From positions 1-8,486 of the forward strand of contig JASHUL010000081.1 in the NCBI GenBank assembly GCA_030039995.1: 8,486 nt of DNA. The letters run 5' to 3'. Origin of the DNA: Thermoplasmata archaeon. GTDB taxonomy: Archaea > Thermoplasmatota > Thermoplasmata > Lutacidiplasmatales > UBA184. Positions 1-5,490 of this stretch are shown piece by piece; position 1 is the first letter of the stretch; each line of letters starts with the position of its first letter. A model generated the notes under the pieces. That model was not told where the DNA came from and did not search any database. It saw only the letters and a list, made by a program, of their open reading frames with translations. Both the position numbers and the translations under genes were made by a program.

Positions 1-2
1 GC

Positions 3-221
3 TGGCACGGTCCGAAGAGCGCGCTCTCCCGCTTTCGCGCGCCGTTGCTCGTGCTCTCGGGCGAAAAGGAGGACCGCGACCGGGTCACCGAGGAGACGAT
101 CGCGCACATCCCCGGCGCGCGCCTTGTACGGATCCCGGGCGTGGGACATCTGGGCGCCTTCGCTCGGAGCGACCTCACGGTCCCGATCGCTCGGCCGTTC
201 CTCGAAACGCACCTGCGCTGA
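3..221 (+). CDS. Alpha/beta hydrolase, C-terminal fragment (5' end outside window)
   Basis: An open frame enters from the left edge and ends at TGA 219-221, giving the last 72 residues of a protein. They contain the strand and turn PLLVLSGEKEDRD (14-26), where alpha/beta hydrolases carry the acidic member of the triad. After it comes IPGVGHLGAF (44-53), where H49 sits at the usual position of the catalytic histidine. The ending, a helix with PIARPFLETHL, is typical of the last helix of this fold. The nucleophile elbow is outside the window, so substrate and subfamily (esterase, lipase, haloperoxidase-like) cannot be told. It converges on the tRNA-Leu gene, with 51 bp between its stop and the tRNA 3' end. 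The fold call rests on two motifs and the overall pattern; I am fairly sure of the fold and unsure of the activity. Confidence 0.68.
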   Translation, partial: WHGPKSALSRFRAPLLVLSGEKEDRDRVTEETIAHIPGARLVRIPGVGHLGAFARSDLTVPIARPFLETHLR

Positions 222-272
222 GCCGGGCCGCTTTCCGTCCGTACCCGCCCGACGGTCCGACTCGGACGGAGG

Positions 273-355
273 TGCCGGGGCCAGGATTCGAACCTGGGAA
301 CTCCTGCGAGAGCAGATCTTGAGTCTGCCGCCTTTGGCCGCTCGGCCACCCCGGC
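273..355 (-). tRNA. tRNA-Leu (anticodon CAA)
   Basis: On the minus strand an 83-nt cloverleaf can be drawn completely. The acceptor stem GCCGGGG pairs with CCCCGGC over 7 bp, followed by discriminator A. The D arm contains GCCGAGCGGCCAAAGGC. The anticodon stem GCAGA/TCTGC encloses loop CTCAAGA, giving anticodon CAA, which reads UUG. The T arm is CCAGG-TTCGAAT-CCTGG. Between anticodon and T arms lies a 14-nt variable region able to form a short CTC/GAG stem, as expected for a type II (class Leu/Ser) tRNA. No CCA is encoded and no intron interrupts the anticodon loop. It follows rpr2 on the same strand but has its own TATA-like box at about 381-387. Confidence 0.96.
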
Positions 356-380
356 GCGGGACGAAGGAGGAGGGCGGCGG

Positions 381-387
381 CTTAACC
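381..387 (-). promoter_or_regulatory. TATA-like box for tRNA-Leu, overlapping the rpr2 stop codon
   Basis: The minus strand reads GGTTAAG here, an isolated AT-rich stretch in GC-rich DNA. Its centre is about 29 bp before the first base of the mature tRNA, which would place the start of transcription 2-4 nt ahead of the tRNA. The TAA stop codon of rpr2 (384-382) lies inside the box. The call rests on position and composition only. Confidence 0.5.
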
Positions 388-834
388 TTCTTCCGCCTCG
401 TCGTCGGGCGGCTCGCTCGGTTCCTCGACCACCGGCGGTCCGACGAGAGCGACGTCGGACCTCGGCACCGCGCGGAGCGACGGCTCGCCCGCACGGTCGA
501 CTTCACTGGTCCGTTCTCGTACCGGCAGACGTCGAACGCGTCCGCACCGCAGGCACGTTCGACTGCGCCGCCCCGAGCGCAATCGCGTGCGGACCGTCAC
601 CCCTTCGACCCAGTAGGCCGAGCAACCCCGGCAGTACAGCTCTCGATACTCCGCCAGGAGACGCACGTTGTAGCGCGTGCCGACCCGTCGAGCGAGCGCA
701 ACATATCGGTCCGAGAGGTCGCGGTGGCCCGTCGCCGCTTCCCGTTCCGCGAGGGCGAACAGCGCGGAGATCCGTTCCCGGGCGATACGGACCATGCCCG
801 AGGTCCGGCGGCCGCGTCGCCCGCCACGCCTCAC
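382..834 (-). CDS. rnp4: RNase P protein component 4 (Rpp21/Rpr2 family)
   Basis: This is the archaeal homologue of eukaryotic Rpp21/yeast Rpr2, a protein subunit of RNase P that helps the catalytic RNA remove 5' leaders from pre-tRNAs. It pairs with Rpp29 in the family. The 150-residue product has a helical N-terminal half with IARERISALFALAERE (17-32) and DRYVALARRVGTRYNVRL (42-59), matching the two family helices. Two zinc-binding knuckles follow, C68-x2-C71 (YCRGC) and C94-x2-C97 (CLRCG), separated by a basic beta segment. A tail of about 40 residues rich in Pro, Asp and Glu extends beyond the usual end and may be lineage-specific. GTG 834-832 is chosen because it overlaps the upstream TGA (GTGA), a usual sign of translational coupling. 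ATG at 855 and the internal ATG at residue 14 are alternatives. The gene lies directly before a tRNA gene on the same strand. Confidence 0.88.
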   Translation of the reverse strand: MRRGGRRGRRTSGMVRIARERISALFALAEREAATGHRDLSDRYVALARRVGTRYNVRLLAEYRELYCRGCSAYWVEGVTVRTRLRSGRRSRTCLRCGRVRRLPVRERTSEVDRAGEPSLRAVPRSDVALVGPPVVEEPSEPPDDEAEEG

Positions 835-1157
835 GCGGTCTGCGGTTGCTGACATACGGGACAGTAGACCGCCGATCGGGAGATGACCGTCCGGCAGCGG
901 ATGCAGAACTTTCCCGACGGCGGCGGAGCGATCGGACCGGCGGCGCCGGGCGCGGCGACCACGATGTACGGACCCGTGGGCGGAACCGTGGGCGCCAACC
1001 GAGGCAGTGCCGTTCCCGCCGGAACCGAGGGTGTGGCGGCGGCGGCCGGGGGCGGCGGCGTCGCGGCGGTGTCGACCTGCGGCAGGGTGTAACCGCACTT
1101 GGCGCAGAAGAGCGCGCCGTCCGGTCCGATCTCGCCGCAGTGAAGACACACCGTCAC
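831..1157 (-). CDS. Small double zinc-ribbon protein
   Basis: The 108-residue product has two zinc ribbons joined by a flexible linker. The first is C4-x2-C7-x10-C18-x2-C21 (CLHCGE...FCAKCGY). The second is C85-x2-C88-x10-C99-x2-C102 (CIRC...YCPVC). Both have exactly the same spacing. The linker (about residues 31-80) is rich in Pro, Ala, Thr and Gly and is probably disordered. Small zinc-ribbon proteins of this type often bind nucleic acid or partner proteins; no specific function can be read here. GTG 1157-1155 is chosen because a TATA-like box (ATATA) is centred about 26 bp upstream, the spacing of a leaderless archaeal gene. A longer frame to 1232 would run through both promoters and into the divergent gene. 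Its stop overlaps the GTG of rpr2, so the two are probably one operon. This suggests, but does not show, a role near tRNA processing. Confidence 0.8.
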   Translation of the reverse strand: MTVCLHCGEIGPDGALFCAKCGYTLPQVDTAATPPPPAAAATPSVPAGTALPRLAPTVPPTGPYIVVAAPGAAGPIAPPPSGKFCIRCRTVISRSAVYCPVCQQPQTA

Positions 1158-1168
1158 AAAGGGGGCAA

Positions 1169-1176
1169 GATTAATG
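1169..1176 (+). promoter_or_regulatory. TATA-like box for the RNase H-fold gene
   Basis: The sequence GATTAATG is centred about 27 bp before GTG 1199, so transcription would start at or next to the start codon (leaderless). It lies only about 10 bp from the oppositely directed box at 1179-1185. The assignment follows from spacing to the two start codons; swapping the boxes gives distances of about 16 bp, which is too short. Confidence 0.55.
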
Positions 1177-1178
1177 CC

Positions 1179-1185
1179 GTATATC
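1179..1185 (-). promoter_or_regulatory. TATA-like box for the zinc-ribbon/rpr2 operon
   Basis: The minus strand reads GATATAC, centred about 26 bp upstream of GTG 1157. This spacing fits a leaderless transcript that begins at the start codon. The box sits within the first bases upstream of the divergent gene, so the two core promoters overlap. Confidence 0.55.
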
Positions 1186-1198
1186 ACCGTCCGTCTCC

Positions 1199-2020
1199 GT
1201 GTTGAGACACCGGTCGGTCGCACTCGTGACACGGGACCCGGCGCTCTACGGAGAGTTGGCCGGTTTCCTTCGCGAACGCCGATTGTCCTGCGTCAGCCTT
1301 CTCCCGGGTCAGCGAATCCCGGAGCGGGTCGCGGTCGTGCTCACCTCGCCGGCCGAAGCGGCGGAGATCTCGCACCCGCGCGTGCTCGTCGTCGCGGAAG
1401 ACGGCGACCGGAGGGCCCTCGGCGCTGCCGTGGAGATGGCGCTCGACGCGGGGCGGCCCGACCGAGACCTGGTCGTCGGGATCGACCCCGGACCGAGACC
1501 GGGGTACGCGGTGTTCGCCGGGGAACGATGCATCGGCGAAGGGATCCTCGAGACTCCCGAAGCCGCCGGGCCATTCTCGGCCCACCTTCGTCACCGGTTC
1601 GCGTCCACGCACGTACTGTTCCGTGTCGGCGCGGGCGACCCGCCCCGTCGGAATCGGATCGTGAACGCCCTCCTCGACCATCACCGGTCGGTCGAGATCG
1701 TGGACGAGCGGGGCACGACGCCCCGCGGCCACCGTCGTCCGCGCGACGCGATCGCCGCCCGGGTGATCGCGCGCGGCGTCGGGCGGTCCGTCCGCGAGCG
1801 ACTTCCGACCAACCCGACCCCCGGTGAGATCGCGGACACGCAGCGGCTGAGCCGCGAGGGGAGCGGCGGCCTGGTCACGATCTCCCGCTCGTCCGCGCAT
1901 CGGGTAGTCCGCGGCGAGATCTCGATGGCTGAGGCGGTGGCGGACACGCTCCGCGCCCGGCCCGCCGGCGAATCGCCCCGCTCTTCGGGTCGGGAGCGTA
2001 CGAAACGGGAACCCCTTTAA
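1199..2020 (+). CDS. Uncharacterised protein with a RuvX/RuvC-like RNase H-fold domain
   Basis: I do not recognise this 273-residue protein as a named family. Residues 6-66 alternate strands and helices (VALVTRD, VAVVLTS, RVLVVAED) like a small Rossmann or receiver-like domain. From residue 90 an RNase H-type core begins: VVGIDPGPRPGYAVF (92-106) resembles the first catalytic strand of RuvC and YqgF/RuvX. IVDERGTT (167-174) resembles the DERxTT motif of YqgF/RuvX, and RPRDAIAARVIA (180-191) resembles their last catalytic helix. The likely metal-binding triad is D96, E170 and D183, so nuclease activity on DNA or RNA is plausible but inferred. A basic C-terminal region (about 200-273) matches nothing I know. 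GTG 1199 is chosen for the TATA-like box 27 bp upstream; TTG 1202 is also possible. The TAA stop lies in the gltX TATA box. Known relatives of this fold act as Holliday junction resolvases or in pre-rRNA processing. Confidence 0.7.
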   Translation: MLRHRSVALVTRDPALYGELAGFLRERRLSCVSLLPGQRIPERVAVVLTSPAEAAEISHPRVLVVAEDGDRRALGAAVEMALDAGRPDRDLVVGIDPGPRPGYAVFAGERCIGEGILETPEAAGPFSAHLRHRFASTHVLFRVGAGDPPRRNRIVNALLDHHRSVEIVDERGTTPRGHRRPRDAIAARVIARGVGRSVRERLPTNPTPGEIADTQRLSREGSGGLVTISRSSAHRVVRGEISMAEAVADTLRARPAGESPRSSGRERTKREPL

Positions 2021-2021
2021 T
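2014..2021 (+). promoter_or_regulatory. TATA-like box for gltX, containing the upstream stop codon
   Basis: The sequence CCTTTAAT is centred about 25 bp before GTG 2043, which predicts a leaderless gltX message. The TAA stop of the preceding gene (2018-2020) is part of the box. Confidence 0.58.
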
Positions 2022-2042
2022 CCGGGCCGAGGTCGACCGCGC

Positions 2043-3773
2043 GTGACCCTGCCGCCCGAAGTCGCCAACCGAGCACGACGCTTGGCGCTCGAGAACGCGA
2101 TCGACCACGAGGGGACGGCGCGCGCGGGACCGATCGTTGCCCGGCTGCTCGCGACGCAACCCGAGCTCCGCCCGCGGGCGGAGGAGCTCCGCGCCGTCGT
2201 CGCGAGTGCGGTGGCCGAGGTTTCCCGCATGCCCCGGTCGGGGCTCTCCGAGGCGCTCGCGAGGATGGGGGGTCCCGAACCTGAGCGGTCGCGCGCCCCG
2301 ACGGACGAGGGCGGGGACTTTCCGGAATTACCGGGGGCGGCTCCCGGGAAGGTGGTGCTCCGAATGGCCCCGTTCCCGAGCGGGGTGCTGCACATCGGCC
2401 ACGGTCGGATGCTCTACGTGCACCAGCACTACCGCGAGCGGTACGCCGGTCGTATCCTGCTCGTGTTCGACGACACCGTCGGTTCGGAAGAGAAGCGCGT
2501 CGAGACGGAGTTCTTCGACCTGATCCTCGGCGACTGCCGTCTCGCCGGAGTGGTCCCGGACGAGGTCGTCTACAAATCGGACCGCATCCCGCGATTCTAT
2601 CCGTGGGCGGAGCGGCTCATCGAGGTCGGGTCCGCGTACGTCTGCCGGTGCCCGGCGGAGCTGTTGCGACAGCGTCGGGCCCAGGGGGTCGCATGCCCCG
2701 AGCGGACCCAGACTCCCTCCGAGGCGCTCGCGGAGTGGCAGCGGATGCTCGTCGGCGAGTACGGGCCGGGAGACGCCGTGCTCCGGCTCAAGACCGATAT
2801 GCACGAGCCGGACCCCGCCTTCCGGGACCGGGTCCTCTGCCGCGTCAGCGACCTCGACCATCCGCGAGTGGGCCGCCGCTACCGCGTTTGGCCGATGCTC
2901 GAGTTCTCCTGGGCAGTGGACGACGTCGAGCTCGGCGTGACGCACGTCCTGCGCGGGAAGGACCTCGTGATCGAGGACCGGATGCAGCGGTACATCTGGG
3001 AGCTGCTCGGGATCACGGGTCCGTCGTTCCATCACTGGGGCATCCTCCGGGTCCGCGAGGCGAAGGTCGCGAAGAGCAAGGCGTATCGCGAGGTGAAGAG
3101 CGGCGTCTACGACGGATGGGCCGACCCGCGCACCTGGTCGCTTCGCTCGCTCGTGCGGCGCGGGATCTCGATGGACGCGTTCCGGTCGTTCATCCTTTCG
3201 TTCGGTATGTCGCTCGCCGACATCGAGGTTCCGGCGGAGACGCTCTACGCCGAGAACCGCAAGCGGATCGACGCGGGGACGATGCGACGCTCGTTCGTTC
3301 CGGACCCGGCTCGGGTTTCCGTGGACGGGTACCCCGACGACCTGCGCGGCGTCGACCTCCCGAACCACCCGGACCGGGAGGACCTCGGCCGTCGTCACGT
3401 CGCCGCCGGACCGGAGTTCTTCCTTCCCTACCGCGACCTCGCCGAGCGGCCCGGGGCCGAGGTACGGCTGAAGGAGCTGGTCAACGTCCGTCTCCCCGAC
3501 CCGATCCCGCCCGTGGGCGAGCCGATCCGCGTCACGTTCACGAGCCGAGAGAACCGGCGGCTCCCCCGCCTGCAATGGGTCGGCGCGAGCGGGGCGCTCC
3601 CCGTCGAGGTGCTGGACGTCGAGGGCCATCTCTCGCGGGGGATCGGCGAGGCGTCGTTGGCCGCCGCGCGACCGGGGGAGGTCTTCCAGTTCGAGCGTGT
3701 CGGCTTCGTCCGCGTCGACACCGAAGCGACGCCGGCGCCGGGGACGGTCCGGGTCGTCTACGGACACCCGTAG
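2043..3773 (+). CDS. gltX: Glutamyl-tRNA synthetase, archaeal type
   Basis: This class I synthetase attaches glutamate to tRNA-Glu in the cytoplasm. In archaea the family usually also charges tRNA-Gln with glutamate for later amidation. The 576-residue length fits archaeal enzymes. Residues 5-63 form the archaeal helical N-terminal extension (RARRLALENAIDHEG). The Rossmann core starts with VLRMAPFPSGVLHIGH (105-120), holding the HIGH motif at 117-120. VTHVLRGKDL (299-308) is the conserved family strand, and VAKSK (342-346) stands at the KMSKS position. YVCRCP and ACPER (199-220) carry the Cys pattern of archaeal GluRS, and GVYDGWADPR (354-363) is also typical. The C-terminal beta-barrel region (about 410-576) would bind the anticodon. 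Some usual core residues differ: the commonly seen RFDDTDP is VFDDTVG (141-147). GlnRS is a less likely alternative given the N-terminal extension and the archaeal context. The start GTG 2043 is supported by the TATA-like box 25 bp upstream. Confidence 0.92.
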   Translation: MTLPPEVANRARRLALENAIDHEGTARAGPIVARLLATQPELRPRAEELRAVVASAVAEVSRMPRSGLSEALARMGGPEPERSRAPTDEGGDFPELPGAAPGKVVLRMAPFPSGVLHIGHGRMLYVHQHYRERYAGRILLVFDDTVGSEEKRVETEFFDLILGDCRLAGVVPDEVVYKSDRIPRFYPWAERLIEVGSAYVCRCPAELLRQRRAQGVACPERTQTPSEALAEWQRMLVGEYGPGDAVLRLKTDMHEPDPAFRDRVLCRVSDLDHPRVGRRYRVWPMLEFSWAVDDVELGVTHVLRGKDLVIEDRMQRYIWELLGITGPSFHHWGILRVREAKVAKSKAYREVKSGVYDGWADPRTWSLRSLVRRGISMDAFRSFILSFGMSLADIEVPAETLYAENRKRIDAGTMRRSFVPDPARVSVDGYPDDLRGVDLPNHPDREDLGRRHVAAGPEFFLPYRDLAERPGAEVRLKELVNVRLPDPIPPVGEPIRVTFTSRENRRLPRLQWVGASGALPVEVLDVEGHLSRGIGEASLAAARPGEVFQFERVGFVRVDTEATPAPGTVRVVYGHP

Positions 3774-3785
3774 CGTGCAGGCCAA

Positions 3786-3792
3786 ACTTTAG
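3786..3792 (+). promoter_or_regulatory. TATA-like box for the glyoxalase-MFS unit
   Basis: ACTTTAG lies in the 51-bp gap after gltX, centred about 35 bp before ATG 3825. It predicts a transcript start near 3815 and a leader of roughly 10 nt, with no clear Shine-Dalgarno sequence. The evidence is position and local AT content. Confidence 0.48.
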
Positions 3793-3824
3793 TAGCCCCG
3801 CCGGACGCTTCTCGTACCGTCGCC

Positions 3825-4214
3825 ATGCGGTTCCTGCACACGTCCATCACCGTCCGGAACATGGAGGAGAGCCTCCAGTTCTACACCGAGGTCCTGGGGC
3901 TCGAGTTCGAGCGGCGGCGCACGATCCCCGAGAACCACGCGGAGATCGCGTTCGTGAAGGACCCGACCTCGGGGGGACGCATCGAGCTCACGCACTGGGA
4001 CGGGAAGGACCAGTTCGACCCCGGCGAGCAGCTCGACCACCTCGCGTTCGAGGTGGCGGACATGGACCGGTTCCTGCTGAAGGTGCGCGGCCAGAACGTC
4101 CGCGTCGCCAAGGAACCGTTCCGGATCTCGGGCGGGACCAACCGCATCGCGTTCATCCTCGACCCGAACGACGTCTGGATCGAGCTCATCGAACACGCGC
4201 CCTCCGCGGGGTAG
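3825..4214 (+). CDS. gloA: Glyoxalase I-like VOC protein (lactoylglutathione lyase family)
   Basis: The 129-residue product is a two-module vicinal-oxygen-chelate protein of the usual glyoxalase I length. Glyoxalase I converts the hemithioacetal of methylglyoxal and a thiol to a 2-hydroxyacyl thioester, removing toxic methylglyoxal. The four metal ligands of the family can be placed: H5 (FLHTSI), E54 (RIELTH), H72 (LDHLAFEV) and E120 (WIELIE). The stretches FYTEVLGLEFE (19-29) and DPNDVWIELIE (113-123) are strongly glyoxalase-like. Archaea often lack glutathione, so the physiological thiol, or even the substrate, may differ. Methylmalonyl-CoA epimerase or a bleomycin/fosfomycin-resistance-type VOC protein are less likely alternatives. 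It is followed 10 nt later by an MFS transporter gene, probably on the same transcript. Confidence 0.85.
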   Translation: MRFLHTSITVRNMEESLQFYTEVLGLEFERRRTIPENHAEIAFVKDPTSGGRIELTHWDGKDQFDPGEQLDHLAFEVADMDRFLLKVRGQNVRVAKEPFRISGGTNRIAFILDPNDVWIELIEHAPSAG

Positions 4215-4224
4215 CCACACGACC

Positions 4225-5490
4225 GTGGCCGGGGCGGTCGACGACCCCACCGGCGAACTCCACCGCCGCTCGCTCGTCGCGGTCTTCGGCGCGACGTTCT
4301 TCGTCCGGTTCGCCTTCGGCATCACGCTCGCGGTCTTTGCGAGCTACATCCTCGGCAAGCTGACGGGGCTCAGCGGCGGCGACGAGGGGACGGTCGGCCT
4401 GGTCTCGGCGCTCGCCCCGATCGGGGAGTTCTCGACCGTGCTGCTCTCGGGCGTGCTCGCGGACCGCGTCGGACGCTTTCCCGTGCTGTTCGGCGGCATG
4501 ACCGGAGCGGCGGTCCTGTTCGGGTTCGTCGCGTTGACCCGGTCCGTCGTGGCGCTCGGGGCGCTCAACTTCGTCTTCGGGATCGCGAGCGGAGCGATCC
4601 TCGCCTCCAGCCTCGCGGTGGTCGCCGACCGATCGACCGAGAAAGAACGGGGCTTCGAGATGGGTCGGTTCGACGCGATGAACCTCGCGGGCTGGCTGGG
4701 GGGGTTCGCCTTCGGGATCGGAATCCTCGGGTTCATCCAGGGCGGGCGCCTCCCGCTGGCCTTCCTCCCGTGGGTGTTCGTGGTCGGGGCGGCCGTGCTG
4801 TTCGCCGGGCTGGGCTTCACCGCGCTTCTCGTCCGCGGGCTCCCGACGGTCGGGGTGGTGCGCGGGGCGTCGATCGGCACGATCCTGTCGGGCGCGTTCC
4901 GCGGGAGCGTTCTCCTCGTCACGCTCCCGTGGCTCGTGATCTACATGCTGATCGGCTACATCCTGGTCTTCGTCGGGACCGCGTCGGCGTCGGTCGGCTT
5001 TCCCGACACCTACATCGCCGCCGGGATCGGCGCGGGAGGCGCGGTCCTGGTCGTGACCCAGCCGCGGTTCGGCCAGCTCGCGGACCGGTACGGCCGGACG
5101 CGGTTGATGAACGTCGGCGTCGCCGGGTTCGTCGGGGTCATGCTGTTCGCTTCGCTCGCGATCGCCTACGGTCCGTACGTCGAGCTGCTCGTCCCGCTCG
5201 GGGTCTGCGTCCTCCCGGCGCTCGGCTACGGACCGGCCGCGCTCGCGGCGCTCGCCGACCTCTCGCGGGCGTTGAGCCGGGGCACGACGATGGCGATCTA
5301 CTCGCTCACGATCTCGCTCGGCATGTGGCTCGGGCTGATCGTCGGCACCCAGCTCGTCGCGCGCCTCGGCAACGAGGGCTACTATCTGTTCTTCGGCGGG
5401 GTCGCCGCCGCGCTGGTCGTCCTCACCCTCGTGCGTCACCTCGTGATGCGCGAGCCGACGCCGGGGCCGGTCACGACTCCGGCTCGATGA
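4225..5490 (+). CDS. Major facilitator superfamily (MFS) transporter
   Basis: The 421-residue product is a 12-helix-type MFS membrane carrier. It has the two pseudo-symmetric halves of the family, each with a loop 2-3 motif A: GVLADRVGRFPVLFGG (76-91) and GQLADRYGRTRLM (283-295). Hydrophobic spans fill residues 16-43, 56-78, 86-106, 109-133, 153-172, 176-203, 228-252, 262-279, 296-315, 318-343, 356-377 and 386-405. No substrate-specific motif is recognisable; many MFS proteins of this length are drug or metabolite exporters. GTG 4225 is the first start codon after the glyoxalase stop, and a weak GGGGT lies about 14 nt before it. Cotranscription with the glyoxalase gene is likely and could point to handling of a reactive or toxic small molecule, but that is inference. 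The last 20 bp overlap the end of the convergent CDF gene. Confidence 0.9.
   Translation: MAGAVDDPTGELHRRSLVAVFGATFFVRFAFGITLAVFASYILGKLTGLSGGDEGTVGLVSALAPIGEFSTVLLSGVLADRVGRFPVLFGGMTGAAVLFGFVALTRSVVALGALNFVFGIASGAILASSLAVVADRSTEKERGFEMGRFDAMNLAGWLGGFAFGIGILGFIQGGRLPLAFLPWVFVVGAAVLFAGLGFTALLVRGLPTVGVVRGASIGTILSGAFRGSVLLVTLPWLVIYMLIGYILVFVGTASASVGFPDTYIAAGIGAGGAVLVVTQPRFGQLADRYGRTRLMNVGVAGFVGVMLFASLAIAYGPYVELLVPLGVCVLPALGYGPAALAALADLSRALSRGTTMAIYSLTISLGMWLGLIVGTQLVARLGNEGYYLFFGGVAAALVVLTLVRHLVMREPTPGPVTTPAR

Noticed and set aside
255..267. Palindrome GTCCGA-C-TCGGAC downstream of the tRNA
   Set aside because: The spacer is too short for a good hairpin, there is no T-run after it, and such short palindromes are common in GC-rich DNA; I do not call it a terminator.
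124..852. 242-codon plus-strand frame across the tRNA and rpr2
   Set aside because: It reads through the tRNA gene and antisense to the Rpr2 motifs, with Arg/Ser/Pro-rich content typical of a shadow.
1020..1078. GGC/GCG-rich near-repeats
   Set aside because: They encode the Pro/Ala-rich linker of the zinc-ribbon protein and show no regular unit; not a CRISPR or other array.
855..1149. Longer form of rpr2 starting at 1149
   Set aside because: The added residues are an out-of-frame reading of the zinc-ribbon gene. The conserved Rpr2 helices begin after residue 850, and GTG 834 overlaps the upstream stop.
1158..1232. Upstream extension of the zinc-ribbon gene to 1232
   Set aside because: It would pass through both TATA-like boxes and overlap the divergent gene; the first zinc knuckle starts only 4 residues after GTG 1157.
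1184..2395. 403-codon minus-strand frame opposite the RNase H-fold gene
   Set aside because: Low-complexity Arg/Asp/Pro-rich product with no motif; the plus strand has the RNase H-type motifs and a well-placed promoter.
2328..3785. 485-codon minus-strand frame opposite gltX
   Set aside because: Antisense shadow of gltX, with shadow-type composition and no recognisable domain.
2603..4363. 586-codon plus-strand frame overlapping gltX, the glyoxalase gene and the start of the MFS gene
   Set aside because: It is an out-of-frame reading of three well-supported genes, very rich in Arg, Ala, Gly and Pro, and lacks any family motif.
4186..5439. 417-codon open frame on the minus strand opposite the MFS gene
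   Set aside because: Its product is a monotonous string of Arg, Glu, Asp, Pro and His with no domain pattern, as expected for the antisense frame of a GC-rich gene. The plus strand encodes a clear MFS protein.
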